Part shown: one piece after another, positions 55,151 through 64,000 of the stretch
Layout: each line of letters begins with the position of its first letter
How positions within the stretch are numbered: the first letter of the stretch is position 1
Assembly (NCBI RefSeq): GCF_007994135.1
Contig: NZ_VLKF01000001.1
Span: 3,534,001-3,598,000, forward strand
Direction of reading: 5' to 3'
DNA length: 64,000 nucleotides
From: Modestobacter roseus
GTDB lineage: Bacteria > Actinomycetota > Actinomycetes > Mycobacteriales > Geodermatophilaceae
Notes under the pieces: model-generated
Database searches by the model: none
Told to the model about the DNA's origin: nothing
The model's input: only the letters and a program-made list of their open reading frames with translations
Made by a program: the position numbers and the translations under genes

Positions 55151-58100
55151 GTGCTCGGGGACTGGCGGGAGATGGTCACCGACGCGGCGTTGGCCGAGGC
55201 CGTCGGGGAGCACGTGCTCGACCGGGCACGGTCCTACGCCGGCCGCAGCGTGCTCGACGTCCGGGTGGGTGACGGCGCGCGCCGGCTGACCGGTCTGGTG
55301 CAGGGCGGTGCACCCGAGCCCTACCGGACGACGGTGGTGCGCACCGAGGGCGGCCGGGTCGGCTGGGCCGCCGCCTGCACCTGCCCGGTCGGCGACGACT
55401 GCAAGCACGCGGTGGCGGTGCTGCTGCACCTGCGGCCGGAGATCGAACGCGCGCCGGGCGGGTCGCGGCCCGGGCGCCCCGCCGCCCGCACCTGGGAGCA
55501 GGAGCTCGCCGAGCTGGTGACCTCCGCGGGCCGGCCGGCGCCCGCGACCGTCCCGATCGCGCTGCAGTTCGAGCTGGTCGAGCCCGAGCCGGGCCGGGGG
55601 CGCTCGTCGGTCGCCGCACCAGGCACCCGGCAGCGGCTGATCCGGCTGCGGCCGGTGGTGCCCGGCAAGCGCGGGCAGTGGGTGCGCAGCGGCGTCTCGT
55701 GGCGGCAGCTGCAGTACGAGAACACCCAGGCCGGCTGGGACCCGGCGCACCTCGCCGCGATGCGCGCGCTGCACGCCACCCACCAGGCGGCCCGCAACCA
55801 GTACTGGTCCTACGCGCCGGCCGACGTGTACCTGCACGAGTTCGGCGCCGGGCTCTGGCGGCTGCTCGCCGAGGCGGTGGCCGACGGCGTCCCCCTGGTC
55901 ACCGCCGACCGGTCGGCCCGGCCGGTGGTGCTCGCGCAGGTACCGGCGGACGTCGCCGTCGACCTGCGCCGGGACGGCGAGCACACCGAGCTGTCCGCCG
56001 TGCTGCAGCTCGACGGCCGCGCCGTCGACCCCGGGCGGCTGTCCTTCCTGGGCATGCCCCCGCACGGGGTGTCCGTGGAGGGGCCCGCCGGTGGAGACGG
56101 CGACGTCCCCGGGCTGGTGCTGGCCCGCCTGGACCGGCCGGTGCCCCCTGTGCTGGCCGGGCTGGTGGGCCGCGGTGGCCGGATCGAGATCCCGCCCGGC
56201 GACGTCGACCGCTTCCTGCGCGACTGGTACCCGGGCCTGCGGCAGGCGGTCCCGGTGATCTCCGGCGACGGCTCGGTCGCCCTGCCGGAGGTGCACCGGC
56301 CCCGGCTGGCCGTCGAGGTGCGCTACCCCGGCGACGCCACGCTCGGCCTCGCCTGGGCGGTGCGCTACGGCGACCGGTCCTTCGCCCCGGGTGCGCCGTC
56401 GACGCCGGGTGACGGCCGCGACCCGGCCGCCGAGCGGCTGCTGGTCGAGGGGTTGCCCGGCCCGGCCACCGCGCTGCCCGAGCTGTGGACGCCGGAGGGC
56501 TCCCTCGCCGAGCGCACCGAGCTCGCCGGGATGGAGGCGCTGGAGTTCACCACCGAGGTGCTTCCCGCGCTCCGCGCCGACCCGGCCCTCGACGTCACCG
56601 TGGTGGGCACCCCCACCGACTACCGGCACACCACCGCCGCGCCGCAGTTCAGCTTCACCGCCCGCGACACCGGGGAGTCCGACTGGTTCGACCTGGGCGT
56701 CAGCGTCACCGTCGACGGCCAGAGCGTGCCGTTCGAGACGCTCTACAAGGCCCTGGCCGCCGGGCGCACCCGGCTGCTGCTGATCAGCGGCACCTACTTC
56801 TCCCTGCAGCGCCCGGAGTTCGAGCAGCTGCGGCTGCTGATCGAGGAGGCCCGCGCCCTGCAGGACGTGCCGGGCGAGGGCACCCGGGTGAGCCGCTACC
56901 AGGCGTCGCTGTGGGAGCAGCTGCTCGGCCTGGGCGTGGTCGAGGAGCAGAGCGAGCGGTGGACCCGCGAGGTGCGCGGGCTGATCGAGGCCGAGCACGC
57001 CGAACCCCCACCGGCGCCGGCCGGGCTGGCCGCGGAGCTGCGGCCCTACCAGCTGGACGGGTACGGCTGGCTGTCCTTCCTCTGGGACCACCGGCTGGGC
57101 GGGGTGCTCGCCGACGACATGGGGCTGGGCAAGACGCTGCAGGCCTTGGCACTGCTGGTCCGCGCGCACCAGGCCGGCGACCTCGACGACGCACCCGTGC
57201 TCGTGGTGGCGCCCACCAGCGTGGTGCCCACCTGGGCCCGGGAGGCGGCGCGGTTCGCCCCGGGCCTGCGGGTGGCGGTGGTGGGGGAGACCGAGCGGAA
57301 GTCGGGCACGGCGCTGCGCGACCGGGTGGCCGGCGCGCACGTCGTCGTCACGTCGTACGCGCTGTTCCGGATCGACGAGGAGGCGTGGGCCGAGCTGCCG
57401 TGGCGCGGTCTGGTGCTCGACGAGGCGCAGTTCGTGAAGAACCACCAGGCCCGCACCTACCAGTGCGCGCGGCGACTGCAGGCCCCGGTGAAGCTGGCGC
57501 TGACCGGCACGCCGCTGGAGAACAGCGTGATGGACCTGTGGGCGCTGATGTCGATCGTCGCCCCCGGGCTGTTCCCCGACCCGGCGCGGTTCACCGAGGC
57601 CTACCGCATCCCGATCGAGCGGGACGGCGACGCGGAGAAGCTGGCGACGCTGCGCCGCCGGATCCGCCCGCTGGTGCTGCGCCGGACCAAGGAGATGGTC
57701 GCCGCCGAGCTGCCGCCCAAGCAGGAGCAGGTGCTCGAGGTGGTGCTCAACCCGCGGCACGAGAAGCTCTACCAGACCCACCTGCAGCGGGAGCGGAGCA
57801 AGGTCCTCGGCCTGGTCGAGGACATGTCCAAGAACCGGATGACGATCTTCCGGTCGCTGACGCTGTTGCGGCAGCTGAGCCTGGACCCGGCGCTGATCGA
57901 CCCGGCCTACGCCGACGTCCCCTCCAGCAAGGCCGACGCCTTCCTCGAGCACCTGCGCGCGGTGGTCGCCGAGGGCCACCGGGTGCTGGTGTTCAGCCAG
58001 TTCACCCGCTTCCTGCGGAACATCCGCGACCGGCTGACCGCCGAGGGCATCGACTGGGAGTACCTGGACGGGCGCACCCGTGACCGCGACGGCGTCGTCC

Positions 58101-58426
58101 AGGGCTTCCGGGAGGGCACCGCGCCGGTGTTCCTGATCAGCCTCAAGGCCGGCGGGTTCGGGCTGACCCTCACCGAGGCCGACTACGTCTTCGTGCTCGA
58201 CCCGTGGTGGAACCCGGCCAGCGAGGCCCAGGCCGTCGACCGGGCGCACCGGATCGGCCAGGACAAGACGGTGATCGTCTACCGGCTGGTGTCGGTCGGC
58301 ACCATCGAGGAGAAGGTCATGGAGCTCAAGGCCCGGAAGTCGGCGCTGTTCTCCCGGGTCGTCGACGACGGTGCGCTGGCCTCCGGGGCGCTCACCGCCG
58401 ACGACGTCCGCGGGCTCTTCGGGTAG
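55151..58426 (+). CDS. SNF2/RapA-family helicase with SWIM zinc finger
   Basis: The 1091-residue protein begins with a SWIM zinc finger (C76-x-C78 ... C84-x-H86 in [18 protein letters not shown]), then a long middle region (about 110-600) typical of actinobacterial SNF2 proteins. The helicase core follows: Walker [11 protein letters not shown] near residue 658, DEAQ box [10 protein letters not shown] near 757, [18 protein letters not shown], and the C-terminal RecA lobe with [28 protein letters not shown] and [11 protein letters not shown]. These ATPases move along DNA and remodel protein-DNA contacts; the specific role is unknown. GTG 55151. Confidence 0.95.
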   Translation: MLGDWREMVTDAALAEAVGEHVLDRARSYAGRSVLDVRVGDGARRLTGLVQGGAPEPYRTTVVRTEGGRVGWAAACTCPVGDDCKHAVAVLLHLRPEIERAPGGSRPGRPAARTWEQELAELVTSAGRPAPATVPIALQFELVEPEPGRGRSSVAAPGTRQRLIRLRPVVPGKRGQWVRSGVSWRQLQYENTQAGWDPAHLAAMRALHATHQAARNQYWSYAPADVYLHEFGAGLWRLLAEAVADGVPLVTADRSARPVVLAQVPADVAVDLRRDGEHTELSAVLQLDGRAVDPGRLSFLGMPPHGVSVEGPAGGDGDVPGLVLARLDRPVPPVLAGLVGRGGRIEIPPGDVDRFLRDWYPGLRQAVPVISGDGSVALPEVHRPRLAVEVRYPGDATLGLAWAVRYGDRSFAPGAPSTPGDGRDPAAERLLVEGLPGPATALPELWTPEGSLAERTELAGMEALEFTTEVLPALRADPALDVTVVGTPTDYRHTTAAPQFSFTARDTGESDWFDLGVSVTVDGQSVPFETLYKALAAGRTRLLLISGTYFSLQRPEFEQLRLLIEEARALQDVPGEGTRVSRYQASLWEQLLGLGVVEEQSERWTREVRGLIEAEHAEPPPAPAGLAAELRPYQLDGYGWLSFLWDHRLGGVLADDMGLGKTLQALALLVRAHQAGDLDDAPVLVVAPTSVVPTWAREAARFAPGLRVAVVGETERKSGTALRDRVAGAHVVVTSYALFRIDEEAWAELPWRGLVLDEAQFVKNHQARTYQCARRLQAPVKLALTGTPLENSVMDLWALMSIVAPGLFPDPARFTEAYRIPIERDGDAEKLATLRRRIRPLVLRRTKEMVAAELPPKQEQVLEVVLNPRHEKLYQTHLQRERSKVLGLVEDMSKNRMTIFRSLTLLRQLSLDPALIDPAYADVPSSKADAFLEHLRAVVAEGHRVLVFSQFTRFLRNIRDRLTAEGIDWEYLDGRTRDRDGVVQGFREGTAPVFLISLKAGGFGLTLTEADYVFVLDPWWNPASEAQAVDRAHRIGQDKTVIVYRLVSVGTIEEKVMELKARKSALFSRVVDDGALASGALTADDVRGLFG

Positions 58427-58433
58427 GGCCTGT

Positions 58434-58847
58434 TCAGCTGAGCCGGGGCTCACCCCGGTAGGTGCCCACGCTCCAGAGGTTGCCCTCCGGGTCGCGGACG
58501 GCGAACTCGCGACCGCCGTAGTCGGTGTCGTGCAGCTGCTGCACGACGTCCGCGCCGGCGCCGACCGCGCGGGCGTGCACGGCGTCGGCGTCGTCGGTGA
58601 CCAGGTAGGCGGCGGCCGAGCCTGGCTGCGCGGGCCACGGGTCGTCGGGGACGTCGCGCACCGAGCCGAGCATCACCCCGCCGCCGGGCGGCCAGGAGAG
58701 CTGGGCGTGCTGGACGACGGGGCCCTCGCCGTACACGGCGGTCTCCTCGAAGCCGAGGGCGTCGACCAGGAAGCGGATGAGTGCGCGGGCGTCGCGGGCC
58801 CGGAAGGCGGGCCAGACGGTGGGCGGGGGAGCGGCGGGATCGGTCAT
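58434..58847 (-). CDS. VOC-superfamily (glyoxalase/bleomycin-resistance-like) protein
   Basis: The 137-residue protein has the paired beta-alpha-beta-beta-beta modules of the VOC fold: WPAFRARDARALIRFLVDALGFEETAVY, VQHAQLSWPPGGGVMLGS, AYLVTDDADAVHARAVGAGADVVQQLHDTDYGGREFAVRDPEGNLWSVGTY. The last block is the classic RDPEGNLWxxGT ending. A reaction cannot be assigned. It begins 4 bases after the AraC-type gene and is probably co-transcribed with it. It converges with the SNF2 gene, 7 bases apart. Confidence 0.9.
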   Translation of the reverse strand: MTDPAAPPPTVWPAFRARDARALIRFLVDALGFEETAVYGEGPVVQHAQLSWPPGGGVMLGSVRDVPDDPWPAQPGSAAAYLVTDDADAVHARAVGAGADVVQQLHDTDYGGREFAVRDPEGNLWSVGTYRGEPRLS

Positions 58848-58851
58848 GGCC

Positions 58852-59697
58852 TCAGATTGTCGACACGGGGGAGCGGCCGTCTTGGACGTATCCGAACTCC
58901 TCGGCCAGCCATCGCGATGGCGGCAGCCCGGTCAGCGCCCGCCACTCGCGGGTCAGGTGCGCCTGGTCGGCGAAACCACCAGCCGCGGCGAGGCCGGCGA
59001 GGTCCAGCGCCTGCCCGGCCCCGGCCCGGGCCTGCAACGCCCTGCGGGCGCGCGAGAAGCGCGCGACCCGGGCCGCCTCCTTCGGGGCCAGCCCGGTCTC
59101 GGCACGGAAGCGGCTGAGCAGGTGGCGCTCGGACCAGCCGACCCGCCCCGCGATCTCAGCGACCCGCAGCCGCCCACCGGAGGCGACGGTCAACCGCCAC
59201 GCCTCGGTGACCTCCGGTGCCGGTGCACTGTCCGGGCGCACCCGGCGGAGCAGGACCTCCTCCAGGACCGCGAACCGGGCCGGCCAGCCGGCCGCGGCCC
59301 GGAACCGCTCGATCAGCTCCACGCCGTCCGCGCCGAGGACGTCGCCGACCGGGCAGTCCAGGGAGGCCAGCGCACCGGCGGGCAGGCCGAGCAGCCGGCG
59401 GGCACCCAGCGGGGTGAGGGCGAGCTGGACGCCGGCTTGCCGGCCGGGATGACGGATCAGCGCTGGTGCGGTGTGCAGCCCACCGACCAGGCCCGCGTAG
59501 CTGCCGGGCGCCTGCCCCGGGTCGGGATGGGCGGCCATCTCCAGCGGGTCGTCGAGGGTGACGACGAACGTCAGCGTGGGGGAGGGGAGCCCGCGGTGCA
59601 GCCCGGGAGCCAACCCTTCCTGCCGGTAGCCGGTGGCCGCGGCGACCAGCCCGTGCAGCGCCGGGTGCGGTCGGTGCCCCACCCACTCGCTGCCCAT
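58852..59697 (-). CDS. AraC-family transcriptional regulator
   Basis: The 281-residue protein has an unusual N-terminal domain (about 1-160, with GLVGGLHTAPALIRHPGRQAGVQLALTPLGARRLLGLP, like DUF6597-type sensors) and a C-terminal AraC double helix-turn-helix (about 170-265: VAEIAGRVGWSERHLLSRFRAETGLAPKEAARVARFSRARRAL, then LAGLAAAGGFADQAHLTREWRALTGLPPSRWL). ATG 59695-59697. It lies immediately upstream of the VOC gene, its likely target and operon partner. Confidence 0.9.
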   Translation of the reverse strand: MGSEWVGHRPHPALHGLVAAATGYRQEGLAPGLHRGLPSPTLTFVVTLDDPLEMAAHPDPGQAPGSYAGLVGGLHTAPALIRHPGRQAGVQLALTPLGARRLLGLPAGALASLDCPVGDVLGADGVELIERFRAAAGWPARFAVLEEVLLRRVRPDSAPAPEVTEAWRLTVASGGRLRVAEIAGRVGWSERHLLSRFRAETGLAPKEAARVARFSRARRALQARAGAGQALDLAGLAAAGGFADQAHLTREWRALTGLPPSRWLAEEFGYVQDGRSPVSTI

Positions 59698-59754
59698 GCC
59701 GCCAGCCTGGCCCGCCGGGCAGCACGGGTCCAGAGCGACCGTTCCCGGCCGGCG

Positions 59755-60021
59755 TCAGTCCCACCAGAAGTGCCACGCCGTGGCGCCCCGCAACCGGGCG
59801 GCGTCGTCGGCCCGGCTGATCGGTTGGTCGTCGAACCCGGTCTGGGGGGAGGAGTTGTCCGGGCAGAAGGCGAAGTCCTCCGCCGCCATCACATCGCACT
59901 GGCGCGCAGTGACCGGAGGACGCAGGACCACCAGGTCCAGCGCTCCGGCTGCTGCCAGGCTGCCCGGACGCTCGGTCCGCACTGGCACACGGAAAGGGTG
60001 TTCGCCAACCGACCAGGTCAT
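59755..60021 (-). CDS. small protein of unknown function
   Basis: The 88-residue protein starts at ATG 60019-60021 (MTWSVGEHPFRVPVRTERPG) with GAGG eight bases upstream. It is soluble, contains two cysteines and ends CPDNSSPQTGFDDQPISRADDAARLRGATAWHFWWD. I see no known family. Codon usage is slightly less GC-rich than the neighbours. It sits between the AraC gene and two DnaA-box-like sites. Confidence 0.5.
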   Translation of the reverse strand: MTWSVGEHPFRVPVRTERPGSLAAAGALDLVVLRPPVTARQCDVMAAEDFAFCPDNSSPQTGFDDQPISRADDAARLRGATAWHFWWD

Positions 60022-60079
60022 CGTCCGCTCCTCTCGGGAGCAGCGATCCGAGCGCGATCCCCGACCGTCGGGCCGGCCG

Positions 60080-60107
60080 CTGTCCACAGTGGACGCGGTT
60101 GTCCACA
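60080..60107. other. pair of DnaA-box-like sites
   Basis: CTGTCCACA (60080-60088) and TTGTCCACA (60099-60107) lie in tandem with a 10-base gap. The second is an exact match to the actinobacterial DnaA box TTGTCCACA and the first differs at one base. They fill most of the 94-base gene-free gap before the bluB-cobT stop. Whether DnaA binds here is not shown. Confidence 0.45.
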
Positions 60108-60115
60108 GGTCCCGG

Positions 60116-61842
60116 TCAGCGGTCGACGCGGGCGGCCTCCCGGCGGAGGGTCAGCCCGTGACGCAGCAGCCCCGCGGCGAGCACCGCCCCGACGCCTTCA
60201 CCGGCCCGCAGCCGGAGGTCCAGCAGCGGCTCGACGCCCAGCGCCTGCAGCACCAGCTCGTGCCCGCGCTCCCGGCTGCGCTGCCCGGCCACCAGCGACG
60301 ACTGCGCGGCCGGCTCCAGCCCCACGGCGACCAGTGCGGCCACCGCGGTGGCGAACCCGTCGACGACCACCACCGCGCCGGCCTCCGCCGCCCCCAGCAC
60401 CGCGCCGGCCAGGACGGCCAGCTCCGGTCCGCCGAGCTCGGCCAGCGCGCGCAGCGGGTCCAGGCCCCGCCCGGCGCGGGCGACGGCCGCGTCGACCACC
60501 GACCGCTTCCGGTCCACCATCGCCGTGTCCGCGCCGGCACCCAGCCCGACCACGTCGGCCGGTTCCACGTGCAACAGCCCGCAGGCCAGCGCCGCCGCCA
60601 CGGTCGTGTTGCCCACCCCCACCTCGCCGAGCGCGACCAGGCCGGTCGCCGCCCCCGCTCGGCGCCCAGCCGGCGGCCGGCGGCGAGCAGCGTCGCGACG
60701 TCGTCGGGGGTCATCGCCGGCGCGGTCAGCAGGTCCCCGCGCACGCCGACCGGGCGGACGGCGAGCGCGCCGGGCACCGCGGTGCCGTGCACCCCGGCGT
60801 CCACGACGACGACGTCCAGCCCCGCGGTCCGCGCGGCGGTCGCGCCCAGCGCCTGACCGGCGACGGCGGCCGCGGCGATGTCCCGGGTCGTCGACACCGG
60901 GAACGCGGAGACGCCGTGGCCGGTGACCGGGTGGTCGGCGGCGGCGAGCAGCAGGGTGCCGCCGGTGAGCTCGGTGCGGCCCAGCGCGACCGCCCGGTCG
61001 ACCGCCCGGTCGAGCACGCCCAGCGACCCGGGTGGGGTGAGCAGCCGGTCGGCCGCGTCGCGGGCGCCGACCACCGCGGCCGGCTCCGGGCTGCGGAGCC
61101 GGTTCGGCGGGGGAGCAGGGTCGGTGGCCGGCCACCGGTCGGTGAGGACGACGTCCTCCAGTGGCTGCCGCCGCGACCAGCCGGCCCGCTCCAGCCCTGG
61201 CGCGGGCGGTCGCTCGTCGGGCCAGCCCAGGCACAGCCAGCCCAGGGTGACCACACCGTCGGGCAGGGCCAGCAGCTCGCCGAGCTCCGCGGGACGGAAC
61301 AGCGTCACCCAGCCCAGGCCGAGCCCCTCGGCACGGGCGGCCAGCCACAGGTTCTGGATCGCCGCGGCGCAGCTCCACAGGTCGGCGTCGGGGAAGGTGG
61401 CCCGGCCGAGCACGCCGGCGGCCGGCGTCCGCCGGTCGCAGCAGACGACGACGCCCAGCGGCGCCTCTCGCACGCCCTCCAGCTGCAGGTCCAGCAGCCG
61501 GGCGCCCGCCTCGGGCTCCAGCTGCGCAGCCTGGCGCAACCGCTCCCGGTCGGTGAGCACCGCGGCCCGGTCGCGGACGGCCGGGTCGCGGACGACGACG
61601 AACCGCCACGGCTGGCTGTGCCCGACGCTCGGGGCGGCGTGCGCGGCACCCAGCACCCGGGTGAGCACCTCGTCGGGCACCGGGTCCGGGCGGTAGCGGC
61701 GGACGTCGCGCCGCGCGCCGATCGTGCGGTACAGGCCCGCACGGTCCGGCTCGGGGAGCGCCCAGCCGGTGGGGTCGGCGGCCCGCTCCGAGGCGGCGGT
61801 GTCGTCGCCGATGAGCGGCACCGGGCGGGGCCAGGTGGTCAC
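60116..61842 (-). pseudogene. cobT: BluB-CobT fusion (DMB synthase / DMB phosphoribosyltransferase), one -1 frame change
   Basis: The GTG at 61840-61842 opens a BluB domain (about 1-225): RRDVRRYRPDPVPDEVL, AAHAAPSVGHSQPWRFVVVRD, LEGVREAPLGVVV and AAIQNLWLAARAEGLGLGWVTLF, an O2-dependent flavin enzyme that makes 5,6-dimethylbenzimidazole. It continues into CobT (LGVLDRAVDRAVAL, AADHPVTGHGVSAFPVSTTRDIAAA, VVDAGVHG), which attaches ribose phosphate to that base for vitamin B12. At the C5 run 60652-60656 the frame shifts by one lost base; the remainder, with catalytic GEVGVGNTT, is in another frame and ends at 60116. Restored length 575 residues. Probably a sequencing undercall. Confidence 0.8.
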
Positions 61843-62699
61843 TCCTCCACCTGCCGCAGGCCATCCCGTCGCTCGACTCCGTCGAGAAAGTGCCGCACGG
61901 TCTCCAGGAAGACCTCGGGCTGCTCCGAGTGCACCCAGTGACCGGCGTTCTTCACCCGCACCAGCCGGGTCGAGGGGAACAGCGCGTCCATCCGCGGCCG
62001 GTCGTCGTCCAGCACGTAGTGCGAGTTCGCCCCGGCGATCCACAGCACCGGGCCGTCGTAGTGCGCGCCGGGCTCGGGCTCGGGGAACCGGCGCAGCTCG
62101 CCCACGTCGCGGGCGAGGGTCTCCAGGTTCAGCCGCCAGCGCCAGCCCTCCTGGCCGTCACGGACCAGGCTCTGCAGCAGGAAGCCGCGGACCATGGGGC
62201 TGCGCACCGCGTCGCGCAGCGCCCGATCGGCGTCCTCCCGGGTCTGCAGCGCCCCGACGTCGACCGCCTGCATCGCGGCGATGAACGCGGCGAACGGCGA
62301 CTCCTCCTCGTCCGGGTCATCCGTCCGGCCGCCGGTCTCCGGGTAGTCGACCGGGGCGATGTCGACGACGACGAGGCCGCGCAGCAGCTCCGGCCAGCGC
62401 AGCGCCAGCAGCATCCCGACCTTGCCGCCCATGGAGTGCCCGACCAGGGTCACCGGCTCGCCGAGCAGGGCGAGTTCGGCGGCGACGAACTCGGCCATGT
62501 CGCCGTAGTCGACCCGGTCGGTCCACGGCGAGTGCCCGTGGTTGGGCAGGTCGAGCAGGGTGACCCGGTGCCCGTCCTCGGCCAGCGCCTTGGCGGCGGT
62601 CGTCCAGTTGCGCCCCTGGCCGAAGAGTCCGTGCACGAAGACCACCCGCGGCCCGGAGTCGCCGAGCGTGCGGGCCGCCAGCCGGTTCGGGTCCGTCAT
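61839..62699 (-). CDS. alpha/beta hydrolase (esterase YbfF-like)
   Basis: The 286-residue hydrolase has LHGLFGQGRNW-type oxyanion region (VFVHGLFGQGRNWTTAA), nucleophile GHSMGGKVGML, acid-containing VVVDIAPVDYPETGG and terminal histidine in KNAGHWVHSEQPEVFLE. The pattern, with GHSMGGKVAM and AGHWVHxExP, is that of the YbfF/ABHD11-like esterases. ATG 62697-62699 follows GAGG closely. Its TGA overlaps the GTG of bluB-cobT by four bases, so a role near cobamide synthesis is possible but not supported by homology. Confidence 0.9.
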   Translation of the reverse strand: MTDPNRLAARTLGDSGPRVVFVHGLFGQGRNWTTAAKALAEDGHRVTLLDLPNHGHSPWTDRVDYGDMAEFVAAELALLGEPVTLVGHSMGGKVGMLLALRWPELLRGLVVVDIAPVDYPETGGRTDDPDEEESPFAAFIAAMQAVDVGALQTREDADRALRDAVRSPMVRGFLLQSLVRDGQEGWRWRLNLETLARDVGELRRFPEPEPGAHYDGPVLWIAGANSHYVLDDDRPRMDALFPSTRLVRVKNAGHWVHSEQPEVFLETVRHFLDGVERRDGLRQVEE

Positions 62700-62795
62700 G
62701 CCCTCATCCCACCAGACCCGATGTCGCTGCCGGCGACCGTCGGTGCCCACGCCTACCGTCGACCCGCTCACCGCCGCCTCCCCGAGGAGATCCCC

Positions 62796-64000
62796 GTGCC
62801 CGGACGCCGCCGGCGTGCCACCCGCTCGTCCACGGCCAGCACCTCACGGACGGCCGCGTCCGGGCAGGCCGCCCCGAGGAAGGCCGCGCCCGCCCGGAAG
62901 GCGGCGCCGAAGAAGGCGGCACCGAAGAAGGCCGCAGCGAAGAAGGCCCCCGCGAAGAAGGCCCCCGCGAAGAAGGCCGCGCCGGCGCTGCCGGTCGCCG
63001 GGCCGGGGGAGCGGGTCTGGGTGCTCGCCGTCCCGTTCCGGGCGCCCGCGCCCGGCGCGAGCTGGCACGCCGGGCTGTCCGCGCACGTGTACGTCGGCGC
63101 ACGGCTGCCCGCGGCGCTGCAGCCGTACGACCCGCCGCCGCACAGCCTGGAGCGCTGGCTGGAGGACGAGCTCAACGCCGAGCCCCGCCCGCTGCGGGCG
63201 GCCCGGCCGATGACCCCGCGGGAGCAGCAGGTCATCGGGGCGGCCGTGATCGCGGCGCACGCGGCCGCCGGCGGGCGGATGTTCCTGCTCGGCGACGACC
63301 CCGGCGTCGGCAAGACCGGCACCGCGGTCCTCGCCGTCCAGCAGATCGCCCGGCAGCGGCCGGTGCAGCGGGTGCTCGTGGTGGCCGACCGCCCGGCGGC
63401 GATCACCGTGCCGCACTGGACCCGGTCGATCGGGGCCTTCGGCGACGCCGGGCTCCGCTGGTGCGTGACCACCTGGGACCGGCTGGGCAAGATCGCCGCC
63501 GCGACCAGGGCGCTCGGGCACGGCTTCGACGTCGTCATCGCCGACGAGGCGCACATGGTGCGGCACACGACCACCCAGCGTTGGAAGCACTGGAAGGCGG
63601 TCTCCGGCAGCGGCCGGGTCAAGGACGCCCCGTTCGTGCTGCTGGCGACGGCGACGCCCGCGCACACCCCGCTGGAGCTGCCCTACCTGGCGCCGCACTT
63701 CGCCGCGCTGCACGGGGAGCCGCTGCGGGAGTGGGCCGACCTGCCCACCCGGCTCGCGGCGCACGGGTTCCACGTGGAACGTGGCCGGTACGGCTGGACG
63801 TGGACCGAGGACGCCGACGAGCGCCGGGCCGACCTCGCCCGGCTGCGCAGCTGGCTCGCCGACACCGAGCCGCCGGCCACGCTGCACCGGCCGGCGCCGT
63901 GGGGCCCGGTGAGCGTCACCGGCACCCCGGTGGAGCTCACCCCGGCCGAGCGCGCGCAGTACGAGGCCGAGTGGTCGGAGTTCCGGGCGGAGATGCAGCT
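62796..64000 (+). CDS. DEAH-box helicase-like protein with Lys/Ala-rich N-terminus (cut by right edge)
   Basis: The frame is open from GTG 62796 (GAGGAG nine bases upstream) to the window end, so at least 401 residues. The N-terminus (about 20-60) is a run of KKAAPKK and KKAPAKK repeats, a basic DNA-binding-like tail as in actinobacterial HupB and in the CheA linker of this window. The helicase core follows with Walker A LLGDDPGVGKTGTA, DEAH box VIADEAHMV and motif III LLATATPAHTPLEL. The C-terminal lobe is missing. It may be a phage-type or SNF2-like DNA translocase. The parS-like palindrome copy 3 lies inside it, coding for FHVER. Confidence 0.85.
   Translation, partial: MPGRRRRATRSSTASTSRTAASGQAAPRKAAPARKAAPKKAAPKKAAAKKAPAKKAPAKKAAPALPVAGPGERVWVLAVPFRAPAPGASWHAGLSAHVYVGARLPAALQPYDPPPHSLERWLEDELNAEPRPLRAARPMTPREQQVIGAAVIAAHAAAGGRMFLLGDDPGVGKTGTAVLAVQQIARQRPVQRVLVVADRPAAITVPHWTRSIGAFGDAGLRWCVTTWDRLGKIAAATRALGHGFDVVIADEAHMVRHTTTQRWKHWKAVSGSGRVKDAPFVLLATATPAHTPLELPYLAPHFAALHGEPLREWADLPTRLAAHGFHVERGRYGWTWTEDADERRADLARLRSWLADTEPPATLHRPAPWGPVSVTGTPVELTPAERAQYEAEWSEFRAEMQ
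63767..63780. other. parS-like palindrome GTTCCACGTGGAAC, copy 3
   Basis: Third exact copy, inside the helicase gene, where codons for Phe-His-Val-Glu-Arg are read. A one-mismatch version, GTTCCACGTGCAAC, is at 60562-60575 inside bluB-cobT. Confidence 0.5.

Noticed and set aside
60116-61842. A cobalamin riboswitch upstream of bluB-cobT
   Set aside because: The gene overlaps the preceding hydrolase gene by four bases, leaving no leader, and no B12-box is seen upstream of the hydrolase.

Overview
The window is about 74 percent or more GC, with densely packed genes, many GTG starts and 4-base ATGA/GTGA overlaps. Gene content is actinobacterial: large NAD-glutamate dehydrogenase, OtsAB trehalose synthesis, paired CrcB, PGPGW protein, PadR-HAAS pair, GlpR/GylR-type glycerol locus. 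A soil or stone-dwelling, chemotactic actinomycete such as a Geodermatophilaceae member (Blastococcus, Modestobacter, Geodermatophilus) fits best. That placement is inference; no rRNA or tRNA is present to test it.

Layout. Bases 1-10.7 kb hold NAD-glutamate dehydrogenase with small membrane proteins, a TVP38/DedA-like protein, an AAA ATPase preceded by a perfect SOS (LexA) box and a cluster of GTCTAG repeats, an alpha/beta hydrolase and a PAS-GAF-PP2C phosphatase. Bases 10.8-28.9 kb are a large chemotaxis locus, all on the minus strand. It has two operons, cheA-cheW and cheB-cheR-cheY-cheX-cheY-cheC-like, each behind a matching promoter of the form TCAAG-N14-GCCGATGA, which resembles sigma28/WhiG promoters. 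Between them lie five chemoreceptor genes. Each has its own strong hairpin terminator and most have a conserved GTCGAC-N16-ATGGTC element upstream, so each receptor looks like a separate transcription unit. No flagellar or pilus genes are in the window.

Bases 29-44 kb hold otsA-otsB, two CrcB fluoride channels, a TerC-family metal exporter behind a yybP-ykoY manganese riboswitch, an N-acetylglutaminylglutamine synthetase (osmolyte), an aldo/keto reductase, a LOV-GAF-PP2C blue-light phosphatase, HMG-CoA lyase with a flavin reductase, and a TetR-MMPL pair. Bases 44.3-51 kb are a glycerol locus (glpD, iclR-glpK1, glpF-glpK2) with one operator sequence occurring twice. Bases 51-64 kb hold PadR-HAAS, a soluble chemoreceptor-like protein with a C-terminal Cache-like domain, phosphoglucomutase, a SWIM-SNF2 helicase, VOC and AraC genes, a BluB-CobT fusion, a second alpha/beta hydrolase and a partial DEAH helicase.

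Cross-cutting observations. Four single-base losses, all in the same direction and all at or near C/G runs, break cheB (twice), crcB1 and bluB-cobT; this looks more like sequencing undercalls than gene decay. Three perfect copies of the parS-like palindrome GTTCCACGTGGAAC lie in the right half. The second glycerol kinase carries an exact 38-bp internal duplication that replaces a conserved segment.
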